Below are positions 1 to 9,800 of a stretch of 56,844 nucleotides of DNA, piece after piece; the first letter of the stretch is position 1; the number at the start of each line of letters is the position of its first letter. The translations under genes were made by a program, and so were the position numbers. Origin of the DNA: Planctomycetes bacterium ADurb.Bin069 (GTDB lineage Bacteria; Planctomycetota; UBA8108; UBA8890; UBA8898); the NCBI GenBank assembly GCA_002070955.1, contig MWEK01000029.1, forward strand, positions 1 through 56,844. Direction: 5' to 3'. Below the pieces are notes generated by a model that did no database searches, was not told where the DNA came from, and saw only the letters and a program-made list of their open reading frames with translations.

Positions 1-116
1 AGCGCTCATCTGTACCTGCGGGGCCCTCGGTGCGCCTCAGTCGTCCTGCCTGCAGCGCCACAGCGCAACCGCCTCTTGTTCCGCGCGGATCCCGATTCGG
101 AGTTCGCCGCGGCCGG

Positions 117-146
117 TTGCCGGGCTTGCGCCGCGCCGCGTATACT
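117..146 (+). promoter_or_regulatory. Putative sigma70-type promoter of the rhamnosidase unit
   Basis: TTGCCG (117-122) and TATACT (141-146) are separated by 18 bases and lie about 78 bases before the rhamnosidase start. The TA-rich hexamer stands out in a very GC-rich gap. The same architecture recurs before other units in the window. The rest of 1-223 shows no gene I can support. Confidence 0.5.
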
Positions 147-223
147 GGGCGCTGGTCCGTGCGGCCGACCGCGGCTTTCCGGGACGCGAGGCGCGGCCGG
201 ACCGACCCGGGAGTGGAGCGCCT

Positions 224-2563
224 ATGAGATCGAGGATTCTCGTCGCCTTTGCGTGCACGGCCGCCCTCTCGGCGGGGGGGGCTTTGGCCGCCGGCGAGGG
301 GGCGTCGCCGTTCGGCCCGTCGCGGTGGATCGCGCCGCCGGCGCGCCCGTCCGGCGCGCTGCCGCTTTTCAGGAAGGATTTCCACCTCGACGCCCCGGCC
401 GCCGGGGCCAAGCTCCGCATCGCCGGGCTGGGCGACTACGACGCGAGGGTCAACGGCGTCCGCCTGTCCGCGACGGGCATCAATCAGCCGTGGTCGCAGT
501 ACGAGAAGACGATTTACTACCGCGACTACGACATCGCGCCGCTTTTGCACGCCGGCGCGAACCGCGTGGGAGTGATGCTGGGCAACTCGTTCTGGCACAA
601 TCCCAATCCGCCGGCCGGCCGCTACAACAAGGACGGGCCGCAGCGCCTGGCCGCGGAGCCGCTCCTCCTCCGCGCGGAAATCATCGTCGAGGCGGCCGAC
701 GGCGCGGTGGCGCGCATCGGCACTGACGAAACGTGGCAGACGACGGAGGGCCCCGTCACCTTCTCGCACATCTTCGGGGGGGAGGATTTCGACGCGCGCC
801 GGGCGCGCGCCGGCTGGGACCGCCCGGGCGTCGAAGCCGGGGCCTGGGAACCGGCGCGCGTCGCGGAAGGCCCGGCGTCGGACCTGGCGCCGCAGACCTG
901 GCCGCCCTTCGGCGCCCTGGAGCGCTTCGCGCCCGTGTCGGTCAAGGAGCCGGCGCCGGGGGTCTTCCTCTACAGCTTCGCCCAGAACTGCTCGGCGCAG
1001 CTCCGGGTCGAACTGGCGGGAGGCAAACCCGGCGACAAGGTCTCCTTCCGCTGCGGCGAGCACAAGAACGCCGGCGACCGGCTGTTCGGCGCCTACGTCG
1101 TGGGCTGCGATCTCGTCACCGACGGCACGCCGTTCACGCACCAGTGGGTGTTCTTCTATCTCGGTATGCAGTTCGTGGAGGTTGCCGGCGCCGTGCCGGA
1201 AGGCCGCGCCAATCCCGGGAACCTCCCGGTGATCCGGTCGCTCGAACTCATTCACGTGCGGACGGCGCTGCCCGAGATCGGGAGCTTCCGGTGCTCCAGC
1301 GAGCTTTTCAACGCCACGCACCGCCTGGTCGACTGGGCGATGCGCTCGAACACGAGCTACGTCCTCACCGATTGCCCGCACCGGGAAAAACTCGGGTGGC
1401 TCGAATGCGCCTACCTCCTCGTGCCCACGTTCCAGTACCGGTACGATTGCCGCGAGTGGTTCGCCAAGATCGCGCGCGACATCCGCGATGCCCAGGAGCC
1501 GAGCGGGCGCGTTCTCACCGTCGCCCCGAACTACCCGGCCGGCCGCTTCCCGGGCGCCTTCACCTGGACGGTGGAATGGGGCGCGGCGGCCGTGCGGCTT
1601 CCGTGGCACCACTACGAGTGGTACGGCGACGCGGGGATCCTGCGCGACAACTTCGACATGATGCGCCGCTTCACCGACTACCTTCAGACCGCGGCCGAGG
1701 ACGGGCTCGCGCCGGGAGGGCTGGGCGACTGGTACGATTACGGCCACGGCCACGGTCCGGGGCCCTCGCGGTTCACGTCGACGCGCCTTTCGGCCACGGC
1801 CACGTGGGCGCTTTGCGCTCTCACGGCGGCTCGCGCGGCGGAGGTCCTCGACCTTGGCGCGGAGGCGGCCAAGTACCGCGCCATGCACGGGCGGATCGCC
1901 GCCGACTTCCAGCGGCATTTCCGCGACCCCGCCACGGGCAAGCTGGCGAACAAGGGCAGCCCGCAATGCGCCAATGCCATGGCCTTGTGCGCCGAGGTCG
2001 TGCCGTCGGCCGACCGGCCGGCCCTGGTGGCGGAGATCATTGCCGATCTGGAAAAACGCAACTGGCAGCAGACGCCGGGCGACGTGGGGCACGTGTATTT
2101 CATCCGCGCCCTGGCCGAGGCGGGCCGCTCCGACTGCCTTCATCGCGTCTACGCCCGCGACGGAGTCGGCAGCTACGGCGGGATTTTGCGCAAGGGGCTG
2201 ACGTCGCTTCCGGAGACCTGGGATGCCACGATGGACGGCTACCAGTCCCTCAATCACTGCATGCTCGGCCACGTGATCGAGTGGTATTACGGCTACGTCG
2301 CCGGCATCCGCCAGGCGCCGGGGAGCGTCGGGTGGAAGCAGGTTCTGATCGCGCCGGAACCCGGACCGCTCACCGGCGCCGAAGGCGCGGTGGCCGCGCC
2401 GCCCGGCCGCATTGCGAGCCGCTGGCAGGTGCGCGGCGGAACCTTCCGGCTGGAAGTCGAGATCCCCGCGGGTGTCGCCGCGACCGCCGTCATGCCGTCC
2501 GGGGCGCGCATGGCCCTGGAGCCGGGCGCGCGGGTGATCGAAGAGCCTTGGAGGCGGAGCTGA
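224..2563 (+). CDS. Exported alpha-L-rhamnosidase (GH78-like)
   Basis: A 779-residue protein with a cleavable signal peptide (about residues 1-22, ending in ALAAG). An N-terminal beta-sandwich region (about 25-230) carries the HNPNPP segment typical of rhamnosidase N domains. The (alpha/alpha)6 domain has the GH78 signature TDCPHREKLGWLE near residue 382 and a GDWYDYG segment near 505. A Glu-bearing LPETWDATMDGYQSLNH segment near 665 matches the region of the catalytic base. The C-terminal 90 residues form a small beta domain. In this family the enzyme releases terminal L-rhamnose from plant or algal polysaccharides or glycosides, outside the cytoplasm. The stop overlaps the next start (TGATG), so the two genes are coupled. 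The family assignment is firm; the exact substrate cannot be told. Confidence 0.88.
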   Translation: MRSRILVAFACTAALSAGGALAAGEGASPFGPSRWIAPPARPSGALPLFRKDFHLDAPAAGAKLRIAGLGDYDARVNGVRLSATGINQPWSQYEKTIYYRDYDIAPLLHAGANRVGVMLGNSFWHNPNPPAGRYNKDGPQRLAAEPLLLRAEIIVEAADGAVARIGTDETWQTTEGPVTFSHIFGGEDFDARRARAGWDRPGVEAGAWEPARVAEGPASDLAPQTWPPFGALERFAPVSVKEPAPGVFLYSFAQNCSAQLRVELAGGKPGDKVSFRCGEHKNAGDRLFGAYVVGCDLVTDGTPFTHQWVFFYLGMQFVEVAGAVPEGRANPGNLPVIRSLELIHVRTALPEIGSFRCSSELFNATHRLVDWAMRSNTSYVLTDCPHREKLGWLECAYLLVPTFQYRYDCREWFAKIARDIRDAQEPSGRVLTVAPNYPAGRFPGAFTWTVEWGAAAVRLPWHHYEWYGDAGILRDNFDMMRRFTDYLQTAAEDGLAPGGLGDWYDYGHGHGPGPSRFTSTRLSATATWALCALTAARAAEVLDLGAEAAKYRAMHGRIAADFQRHFRDPATGKLANKGSPQCANAMALCAEVVPSADRPALVAEIIADLEKRNWQQTPGDVGHVYFIRALAEAGRSDCLHRVYARDGVGSYGGILRKGLTSLPETWDATMDGYQSLNHCMLGHVIEWYYGYVAGIRQAPGSVGWKQVLIAPEPGPLTGAEGAVAAPPGRIASRWQVRGGTFRLEVEIPAGVAATAVMPSGARMALEPGARVIEEPWRRS

Positions 2564-3381
2564 TGGCGCGCCGGCTCGTCGCCGCGGCGGTGATCGCCAT
2601 CGGTGCCGGCGCCGCCCGCGGTTGGGCGGCCGAGGCGGCCGAACCGGCGGTGCGGCCTCTTCCCAACGCCCATTCGCACAACGACTACGAGCAGCCCCGG
2701 CCGCTTCTCGATGCGCTCGATCAGGGGTTTTGCTCCCTCGAGGCGGACGTCTTCCTGGTGGGCGCGGAGCTGCTCGTGGGGCATACCTCCCTGAGCCTCC
2801 GCCGAGGGCGGACGCTGGAGTCGCTCTATCTGGCGCCCCTGGCGCAGCGCGCGCGGGAAAACGGCGGGCGCGTGTATCGCGACGGCCCGCCCGTGACGCT
2901 GCTTGTCGATTTCAAGACCGACGGGGCGGCGCTCTACGCCGCGCTCCGGCCGTTGCTCCGCAAGTACGGCGATGTTCTGACGAGCTTTGGCGGCGGCACG
3001 GTCACGGAGCGCGCCGTGACGGTGATCATCTCGGGAAACCGACCCGTGGAAGTGCTCGCCGGGGAAAGCGAACGGTTCGCTTTCATCGACGGCCGGCTGC
3101 CCGACCTGGAATCCGGCGCGCCGGCCGCGCTGATCCCGCTGGTGAGCGCCGATTTCTCCCGGACTTTCACGTGGCGGGGCCAAGGCGATCTGCCCGCCGC
3201 GGAAAGCGACAAGCTGGCGGACTTGGCGCGGCGGGCCCACGAACAAGGCCGCCGGCTTCGCTTCTGGTCGATTCCCGATCGTCCGGCCGGCTGGAAGGCG
3301 ATGCAGACCGCCGGCGTCGATCTCATCAACACCGATAGGCTCGAGGCGCTCAAGCGGTTTCTATGCGAAACGCCGCGTTAG
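2563..3381 (+). CDS. Exported PI-PLC/GDPD-like phosphodiesterase family protein
   Basis: A 272-residue protein whose ATG at 2563 overlaps the rhamnosidase stop in TGATG. A signal peptide (about residues 1-26) is followed by the NAHSHNDYEQPRPL motif near residue 37, which marks the secreted branch of the phosphatidylinositol phospholipase C/glycerophosphodiester phosphodiesterase TIM-barrel family. SLEADVF and LLVGH follow, carrying the acidic and His residues expected at the metal site. LLVDFKTDG and INTDRLEALKRFL fit the later strands of the barrel. Related proteins are annotated as phosphodiesterases, but the substrate of this secreted branch is not established. The coupling to a rhamnosidase suggests a saprophytic scavenging role, which is inference. 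Confidence 0.75.
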   Translation: MARRLVAAAVIAIGAGAARGWAAEAAEPAVRPLPNAHSHNDYEQPRPLLDALDQGFCSLEADVFLVGAELLVGHTSLSLRRGRTLESLYLAPLAQRARENGGRVYRDGPPVTLLVDFKTDGAALYAALRPLLRKYGDVLTSFGGGTVTERAVTVIISGNRPVEVLAGESERFAFIDGRLPDLESGAPAALIPLVSADFSRTFTWRGQGDLPAAESDKLADLARRAHEQGRRLRFWSIPDRPAGWKAMQTAGVDLINTDRLEALKRFLCETPR

Positions 3382-3422
3382 GGCCGTCCGGGCCGCCCTA
3401 AGTTCGAGAAAGAGAGGACGTC

Positions 3423-4181
3423 ATGCCTGATCACGCGCGCGTCGCGATCGTCACCGGCGCCACCTCCGGCATCGGGGAAGCCACGGCCAGGAAGTTCGTC
3501 GCCGCCGGTTTCGGCGTCGCCGGGAGCGGCCGCACCGCCGCGAAACTGGCCGCGTTGGAAAAGGAGCTCGGCGCCGCCTTCCGCGCCGTGGCCGGGAACG
3601 CCGCCGAGGATGCAGTGATCGACCGGCTCTTCGCCGCCGCCCGCGAAAGCTTCGGCAGGGAAGCCGACCTCGTGGTCGCCAACGCCGGCCGCGGGTTGGG
3701 AGGTTCGGTCACGGATGCGGATTTGGCGCAGTTCGACGATGTCTGGCGCATCAACGTGCGCGGCGCCTTGGCGCTGCTCCAGAAAGCCGCGCGGAAGATG
3801 GTGAGCGCCCAGGCGCAGGGTTATCCCAAGGCGCCGGCCGATATCGTGATCATCGGCTCGGTCGTCGGGCGGCATGTCTCGCCCTTCAGCGCGGTGTACG
3901 GCGCCTCGAAGTTCGCGGTGCACGGGCTTGCGGAAGCCCTGCGCCGCGAGGTGGGGCCGAAAGGCGTGCGCGTGTCCCTGGTGGAACCCGCCATCACGCT
4001 GAGCGGCTTCCAGGCGGGGGCGGGCTACAGCGCCGAGCAGGTGCGGAAGTTCGAGGACAACTGGGGCCCGCTCCTGGTGGGCGCGGATATCGCCGACGCG
4101 ATTCATTACGCCGTCACCCGGCCGCCTCACGTGCACATAAGCGACATCGTCGTTCGGCCGACGCGGCAGGACTATCCGTAA
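3423..4181 (+). CDS. Short-chain dehydrogenase/reductase (SDR)
   Basis: A 252-residue classical SDR. TGATSGIGEA near residues 11-20 is the NAD(P)-binding TGxxxGIG motif, NAGRG near 79 is the NAG motif, and the catalytic set is S (IIGSVVG) and YxxxK (VYGASKFAVHG). The cofactor loop and the start ATG, preceded by GAAAGAGAGG, are all in place. The gene lies 41 bases after the GDPD-like gene on the same strand and is probably cotranscribed. It is cytoplasmic, with no signal peptide. Substrate specificity cannot be read from the sequence. Length and motif order match the family, so the call is firm at family level only. Confidence 0.88.
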   Translation: MPDHARVAIVTGATSGIGEATARKFVAAGFGVAGSGRTAAKLAALEKELGAAFRAVAGNAAEDAVIDRLFAAARESFGREADLVVANAGRGLGGSVTDADLAQFDDVWRINVRGALALLQKAARKMVSAQAQGYPKAPADIVIIGSVVGRHVSPFSAVYGASKFAVHGLAEALRREVGPKGVRVSLVEPAITLSGFQAGAGYSAEQVRKFEDNWGPLLVGADIADAIHYAVTRPPHVHISDIVVRPTRQDYP

Positions 4182-4273
4182 CGACGCGGCGGTCGCGCTC
4201 GGGCGGCGGCTTGCGGGGGTCGGGGCGCCGTTAATTTCTCCTCTGTCCTCGAAATCCACGGCGGGTTTTTTTC

Positions 4274-4302
4274 TTGATCGCCTCCACCCGCGCGCTTACA
4301 CT
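4274..4302 (+). promoter_or_regulatory. Putative promoter of the two giant exported-protein genes
   Basis: TTGATC (4274-4279), a 17-base spacer and TACACT (4297-4302) give near-ideal sigma70 spacing. The site is about 100 bases upstream of the start at 4405. The leader contains a short GC hairpin (CCGCC/GGCGG, about 4329-4345). AAGGGAGG stands just before the start codon as a strong ribosome binding site. Confidence 0.6.
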
Positions 4303-4404
4303 GCCGGTGATGCTCATGCGAAAGGGGCCGCCGACCAACGGGCGGCGCGTTATATGTCAATGCCGGCGAACGTTCATGGACGGCATGCTTAAGGGAGGTG
4401 TTCC

Positions 4405-6819
4405 ATGCGCCGGATACCGCTCGCCATGTCCAGTTTCACCCTTCTTGTGCTTGCCTTTCCGGTTTCGGCGGCGGAGTCCGCGGGAGCGGACGGCCGCGAC
4501 GAGCGCGCGCTGGCGCGGGAGATCCGGAACCGACTCATCGTTATCGGGGAAGAAGAGCTGCGGCGGCCGGAATTGGATCCTTCGGACTTGGTCGGCAAAG
4601 CCGCCGAGCTCGGCGGCGATCCGGCGCGCATCTTCGCTTTCGTGGGGGGCGAAGTGGCTTTCGAGCCTTACCAGGGTCTCCTGCGGGGCCCGCGCGGCAC
4701 GCTCGTCTGCCGGGCGGGCAACTCCCTGGACAAGAGCCTCCTTCTTAACGCGATGCTTTCGGCGAGCGGCCGCCGATCGCGGTTGGTCAAGGGGACTCTG
4801 ACTCCCGCGCAAGCCGAGATCCTCGTCGCGAAGTACCTCGGCCAGGATCCTCTCGCTGGCCCCCTGGGCGACTATCGCCTGCCGGCGGACGAGGAGAAGG
4901 AAGCCGCAGTTTGCCGCGAATTTGCCGAAAGGGCGGCCTTACGCCCCGAATTTGTCCGGGAGCTTTTCGCGCGCGCGAGCGGCGAGTCGCAGCGCCTCGA
5001 GGAAGGCATCCGCGAGGCGGCTCAAGCGGAACTCGGCCGGCTCCGCTCGGAGGTGGATCTCCGAAAGTTGACGAAGACCAAGACCGCGGCCGCCTGGGTT
5101 CAGGAGCTCCAGGCGCGAGCCGCGGAGCATTACTGGGTTCAGATCGCGGCGGGAGGGGAGGAAGAGTCCTGGCAGGACCTGGACGCGACCTTCCCGGGGC
5201 TGAAACCGGGCGAGTCCGCGACGGAAGCGTCGGAGGTGACGGAGAAAGATCTGCAGGAAGCGCGCCATTTCGTGGTTTTCAAACTCCTTTACCGAACCCA
5301 GGGCGGCGGTGAAGAACTGCTGCTGGAGGTCCCCCTGGCGGCGGACGAGGCGCTCTTCGAGCTGCCGTCCTTGGACATCTCCCCGGCGGAAAATGTTATG
5401 GAGCTTTCCAAGCTGGTCGCCATGGATGCCGGCAAGATCCTGGAAGTCTTCCGCGGCGCCAAGAAGTTCCAGGGAACCCTCCAGTCCGGCGGCAAGAGCT
5501 ACGCGTCGAAGGCCTTCGATTTCGAGGGCAACACCTTCGCTGTAGCCGAGGACGGCCGCGTCCAAGCGGCACGGCAAATCGGCTCGGCGTTGGGGAAGAT
5601 CTTCAGCGGGCTGGGCGACGAAGGCGGCGCCGCGAAGCCGTCGTTCTTGAGCCTGGACGCCGAGATTTCCTTCGAATGGCCCGGGGCTACGGCGCGGACC
5701 CACCGGCGGACTCTCTTCTCGCAGCAGGACGCGGCCAAGGACAGCTCCCGCCTTCCTATCCTCACCTGGGAAATCCTCATTCAGCCGCAGCCCTTCACGG
5801 TGGCGCTCGCGATCCGCGGCGGCCTGAAAGCCACGCTAAGCGCGTGGAAGCCCGTCCTGGAGGTCCTCGATGCTCCCTCCGGCGCGGAGCCGGCGCTTGA
5901 CGACCTCGCTTCGCGCATGCAAACTCCGTTTCCGGCGGCCCTGGCCGCCATCGCCCTCCTGCGCGAGAAGAACCTGAGCGACGCGCTGGCCGCCGACCGC
6001 CGCTTGCGTCTCCTCTGGGACCGACCCAACGTAATGGTCTTCGAGCGGAAGCTGGCCATGAGGCCGGGGGATTGCTGCTTCTCATCGGAACTCCTGGTGG
6101 ATCTGGTCGAGAACGCCGTCGGCTTCGTGCCGGTGGAAGCCGCGGCGGAGGTGGCCGCGCTCGATGCTGTCGCCGCCCAGGGGGTCTTCGACACCGTGGC
6201 TGAAGCGATGGCGCTCGGGGAATCCTTTCCCGGCGGAATAGTGCGTTCCCCGATCTCGGTCTTCGAGCGCGCCCGCCTCACGGGGGCGCGCTGGGTTTCG
6301 ATCGAGGCCGACGGCGCGGTGGAAACGCCGGCCCTGACGCGCGCGGACGCGGAGTGGGTTCGGGCGCACGAACCGGGCTGCGTCATCATCGCGCCGGCCA
6401 TGTCGGAGCAAGACGGCGTCCCGGGAGGCGCTGCCGGCGTGCAGGGAGCCTGGTGGTCGCTGGATCCCGAAACAGGAGCGCTGGTGGGGCGCTTCCGCGG
6501 CGGCGCCGGTGGCGCTCTGGTGGAGTACTGGAGCGCCTCAGCGCCGGCCCGGTTCGTTCTTGGAGTGGCCTGGTGCGTGGCCGACATGGCTTGGGACCAG
6601 CAACACGGAGACCAGAAGTATGCCGGCGAGAGATTAGTGGCTAAGTTCGGGCGGTGCGTCGTCTTTGGAACCATCAATCTGATGGCCCTGGGCGCGCCGG
6701 GCTCTCTCGCGGGCGCCATCGTGAAGTTTGGCGCGAGCGTCCTGAGTAACGTTGCCATCAATTGGGCCTTTGGCGGCAAGGGCATAGTGGGGAGCGCCTT
6801 CGGAGGGATCACTTTCTAG
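4405..6819 (+). CDS. Large exported protein with degenerate transglutaminase-like N-terminus
   Basis: An 804-residue protein with a signal peptide (about residues 1-21, VSAAES). Residues about 50-140 follow the layout of the transglutaminase-like domain seen in some large secreted and Rhs-type proteins: a GGDPARIF segment, YQGLLRGPRGTL, then RAGNSLDKSLLLNAML and RLVKG. The position that holds the catalytic Cys in active transglutaminases is Ser (GNS), so I expect no activity. The middle (about 150-600) is charged and partly helical and I do not recognise it. The last 75 residues are rich in Gly, Ala and hydrophobic residues (NLMALGAPGSLAGAIVKFGA) and could insert into a membrane. The gene ends 11 bases before the next giant gene, and both are likely one transcript. 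No function can be assigned. Confidence 0.7.
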   Translation: MRRIPLAMSSFTLLVLAFPVSAAESAGADGRDERALAREIRNRLIVIGEEELRRPELDPSDLVGKAAELGGDPARIFAFVGGEVAFEPYQGLLRGPRGTLVCRAGNSLDKSLLLNAMLSASGRRSRLVKGTLTPAQAEILVAKYLGQDPLAGPLGDYRLPADEEKEAAVCREFAERAALRPEFVRELFARASGESQRLEEGIREAAQAELGRLRSEVDLRKLTKTKTAAAWVQELQARAAEHYWVQIAAGGEEESWQDLDATFPGLKPGESATEASEVTEKDLQEARHFVVFKLLYRTQGGGEELLLEVPLAADEALFELPSLDISPAENVMELSKLVAMDAGKILEVFRGAKKFQGTLQSGGKSYASKAFDFEGNTFAVAEDGRVQAARQIGSALGKIFSGLGDEGGAAKPSFLSLDAEISFEWPGATARTHRRTLFSQQDAAKDSSRLPILTWEILIQPQPFTVALAIRGGLKATLSAWKPVLEVLDAPSGAEPALDDLASRMQTPFPAALAAIALLREKNLSDALAADRRLRLLWDRPNVMVFERKLAMRPGDCCFSSELLVDLVENAVGFVPVEAAAEVAALDAVAAQGVFDTVAEAMALGESFPGGIVRSPISVFERARLTGARWVSIEADGAVETPALTRADAEWVRAHEPGCVIIAPAMSEQDGVPGGAAGVQGAWWSLDPETGALVGRFRGGAGGALVEYWSASAPARFVLGVAWCVADMAWDQQHGDQKYAGERLVAKFGRCVVFGTINLMALGAPGSLAGAIVKFGASVLSNVAINWAFGGKGIVGSAFGGITF

Positions 6820-6830
6820 AGGGGGAAGTC

Positions 6831-9800
6831 ATGGCGCGGCGGATTCTCGGCGGGCGGTCGGCGGGGCTTGCGCTCTGCGTCCTGGCACCGTTCCTGTCGT
6901 CCCGACTCCCGGCCGGCGCGGAGCCGTCGGAAACCAAAACCATCGTTTTGTCCCTTGCCGCGGGTTTGACGCCGGCTCCGGCCGAGGGGGGCTCCGGTTT
7001 GTTCGCGAACGCGGGCGGCTGGCTGGACGAAGGGCGCTCCGCTGCCTTCGGATCGAACGAGCTTTCGGCGCGGCTGCTGGAAGGCCTCGGATACTCCGCC
7101 GCCAACTTGGGCGCCGTGGACCTGGACGCCGGCGCCGAGGCTATCCGGGCGCTGGCCGCCGCGTCGAAAGCCGCCGTGCTTTCCGCCAACGTCTTCGCCT
7201 CGGGCTCGAAGGAAAGGCTCGCGCGCCCCCACGTGGTGGTGAAGGTCCCGGGGGCCGCCATCGGCGTGGTGGGGGTGACGGCTCCTCCGCGCCGGATGCC
7301 CCCGGGGCTGGAGGTGAGGAACGCCGAAGACGCCCTGGCGGAAGTTCTGCCCGGCCTCGCGAAGGAGTGCGATGCGATCGTCGTCCTGGCCTGGATGGAC
7401 CGGACGGCCGCCGCCTCGATTCTGCGGCGTTTTCCGGCGGTGCGGGCCTGCGTGGCCGCGGGGAGCGGCATCGTGGATCCCGAGCCTCTCCAGCTCGAGG
7501 AGAGCGTTCTCCTCCAGGCGCCCAAGGCCATGGTGGCGCGGGTCAGCTTCGAGCTGGACGCGAGAGGCGCGCTCGCGAACCTGCGCCAAGAGAACTTGCC
7601 CGCTCCGTCCACGTTGCCCGAAGAGCTCGGCGAGCTCGTGGCTTCCGCTTGGAAGAAGGAGCGGGTCTTCGAAAAGCTGCTTGCCGCGGAGACCGAGGGA
7701 AAGCCTGCTCCGCCCCTCGCGCTTTCTCCCGAGCCCGGGAGCCGGGTTAGGCTCGGACTGTCGGGGGAAAACCGCGCGGTGCGGCTGATGGTGCATGCCG
7801 TCCGAGTCGCCGCGGAGTACGGCGGCATCGGATGTCCTGAAGGCCGGGTGCTCCTAGTGGCCGACCTGGAGTGGGAGAATATCATCCCCTTGACCCTCGT
7901 TCGGGAGCGGCGCCTCCCGACGGAGTACCGGGTTCCGGTTCTCGGCGATCACCTTTACCTGGTGCTGGACCGCCGGGAGGTGGCGCGCTTGAGCGCCGGG
8001 GAGGAGCCGCCCCCCGGGTACCTGCCCGTCGCGGACTTCAAGCTGGAGCGGATTGGATCCCGCTTGCGCGGAAACGTTTGCTTCGACGCTCCCGCGCGGA
8101 GCCCGCGCGTCCTGGAGCTTCGTTTCTACGATTACGCCCACGGGCACATTTCGATCCCGCTCCTGGGGCCGGCGCAAGTCGAGAAGGAGCCGCCGGCGAG
8201 CATCGTGGCGTCGGGGAAGAACGAGCTTATCGAGGCGGCGATTCTGGCGGTGGAAAAGTCCGGTGAGTTGCGCGGTTTGGCGGCCGGCAAGGAGAGGATC
8301 TTCGTCAAGCTGGACTTCCGCGCTCGGAGCCTTTTCACGTTCCAGGTCGATGCTTCGATCTTCGATCCGAAGGCGGCCAAAGGCGCCAAGGCAGCCATTG
8401 GAACCGTCGCGGACTGGAAGGATGCCTGGAAGTATCTCCAGCTCGTGGTAGACGGGGAATATGGATACGCGCCTCACGCCCTCACGACGTTTCCCGCGGA
8501 GCCCCGATTCCTGCCTGACCAACCCACGGGAGGCGACGTGGTCTTCCTGGCTCCCGAGGCCTTCCGGTCCCTCGAGCTTCGCTGCGATTTTCCCAACGCC
8601 CGCACGCCGGATGGGGGCAAGGAGCTCCGACCGACGGGAATCAGACTGAACATCGAGGGAACCCGGCCCAAGCTTCCCGATCGGAAACCGCTGGCCTCCG
8701 TGGTGGATGACAATTTCAGGGTGGCCGTGACGTCTCAGGAGGCTCGGCCGGATTTCGCCGGCGAGCATGCCGGCGAGGGCAGCCGCTTCCTGGTCTTGGA
8801 TCTGGCGGTGGCGAACGAGGGCCCGCGGGGAGAGTTCTTCCAGGCGCCGGAGCAGCTCAAGTATGCCGCCGAGGATGGCGGGCAGATCGAGATCGATGCA
8901 GCGTCGGCCCGCGGCGCGCACCCGCCGGCTGAGCTTCTGTGGATCCCGGCGGGGGAACGCCGGGCCTTTCAAGCGGTTTTCCGAATCGACGCGCGCGAGA
9001 CGCGGCCGCGCCTGGCGTATGCGGGCGTGTCGCTGGCCGATGTGCTCCAGTTGAAGGCGCTCGAGGCGCCCGCGGTGGTCGGGATCGAGGCGGAGCCGCC
9101 GAGGGCACCCGCTGCCGAGGAGATGACCAGGGAGGAGGATGTGCCCGCCGCGGCGGAGGCGGAGCCGGCCGAGCGGGAAAAAGCGCCGGTCGCGGTCGAG
9201 GGCGAGGGGGAGCCGCCGTCCGCGGCGGAGGCGGAGCCGCCCGAGCGGGAAAAAGCGCCGGTCGCGGCCGAGGGCGAGGAGCCGGCGGCCGCGGCCAAGC
9301 CGCCGCTCGTGCCGAAAGGGCTTGCCGGAGTGGGCCTCACCGACGAGGCGGTGAACCAGGCCATCGACCGAGGGGCGGCGTTTCTCTGGAATTACGTCAA
9401 GGAAAAGGATTGTGCGAAGGGGAGGTACAAGCTCGGAGACTACGAAACGCACATCCTCGTCTCTCTCGCGCTCGTGCATGCCGGGGCCGACGAAAAATTC
9501 CCCGATTTCAAGCGTGAGCTGGAAGGCTACTTCCCGCGCATCGACGTAAAGAAGATGGGCACTTACGAGGTGGGGATCCTGGGGATGCTGATCGACGCTT
9601 GCGGCGACCCGGCATACATCCCCGTCCTGGGGCAGGCGATCCGATATCTCCTCGAGGGGCAAGGCGTGAAAGGCTCCTGGGACTACTCCGCGAGGTTCCC
9701 CGAGAATGTGCTCAAGGATCCCGCGTCCGACCGCGCCATCCGGGTTTCCGGCGGGATCCCGCTGGACGGCTCGGCGGAGTCCGATCGGGGCATGGCGCGC

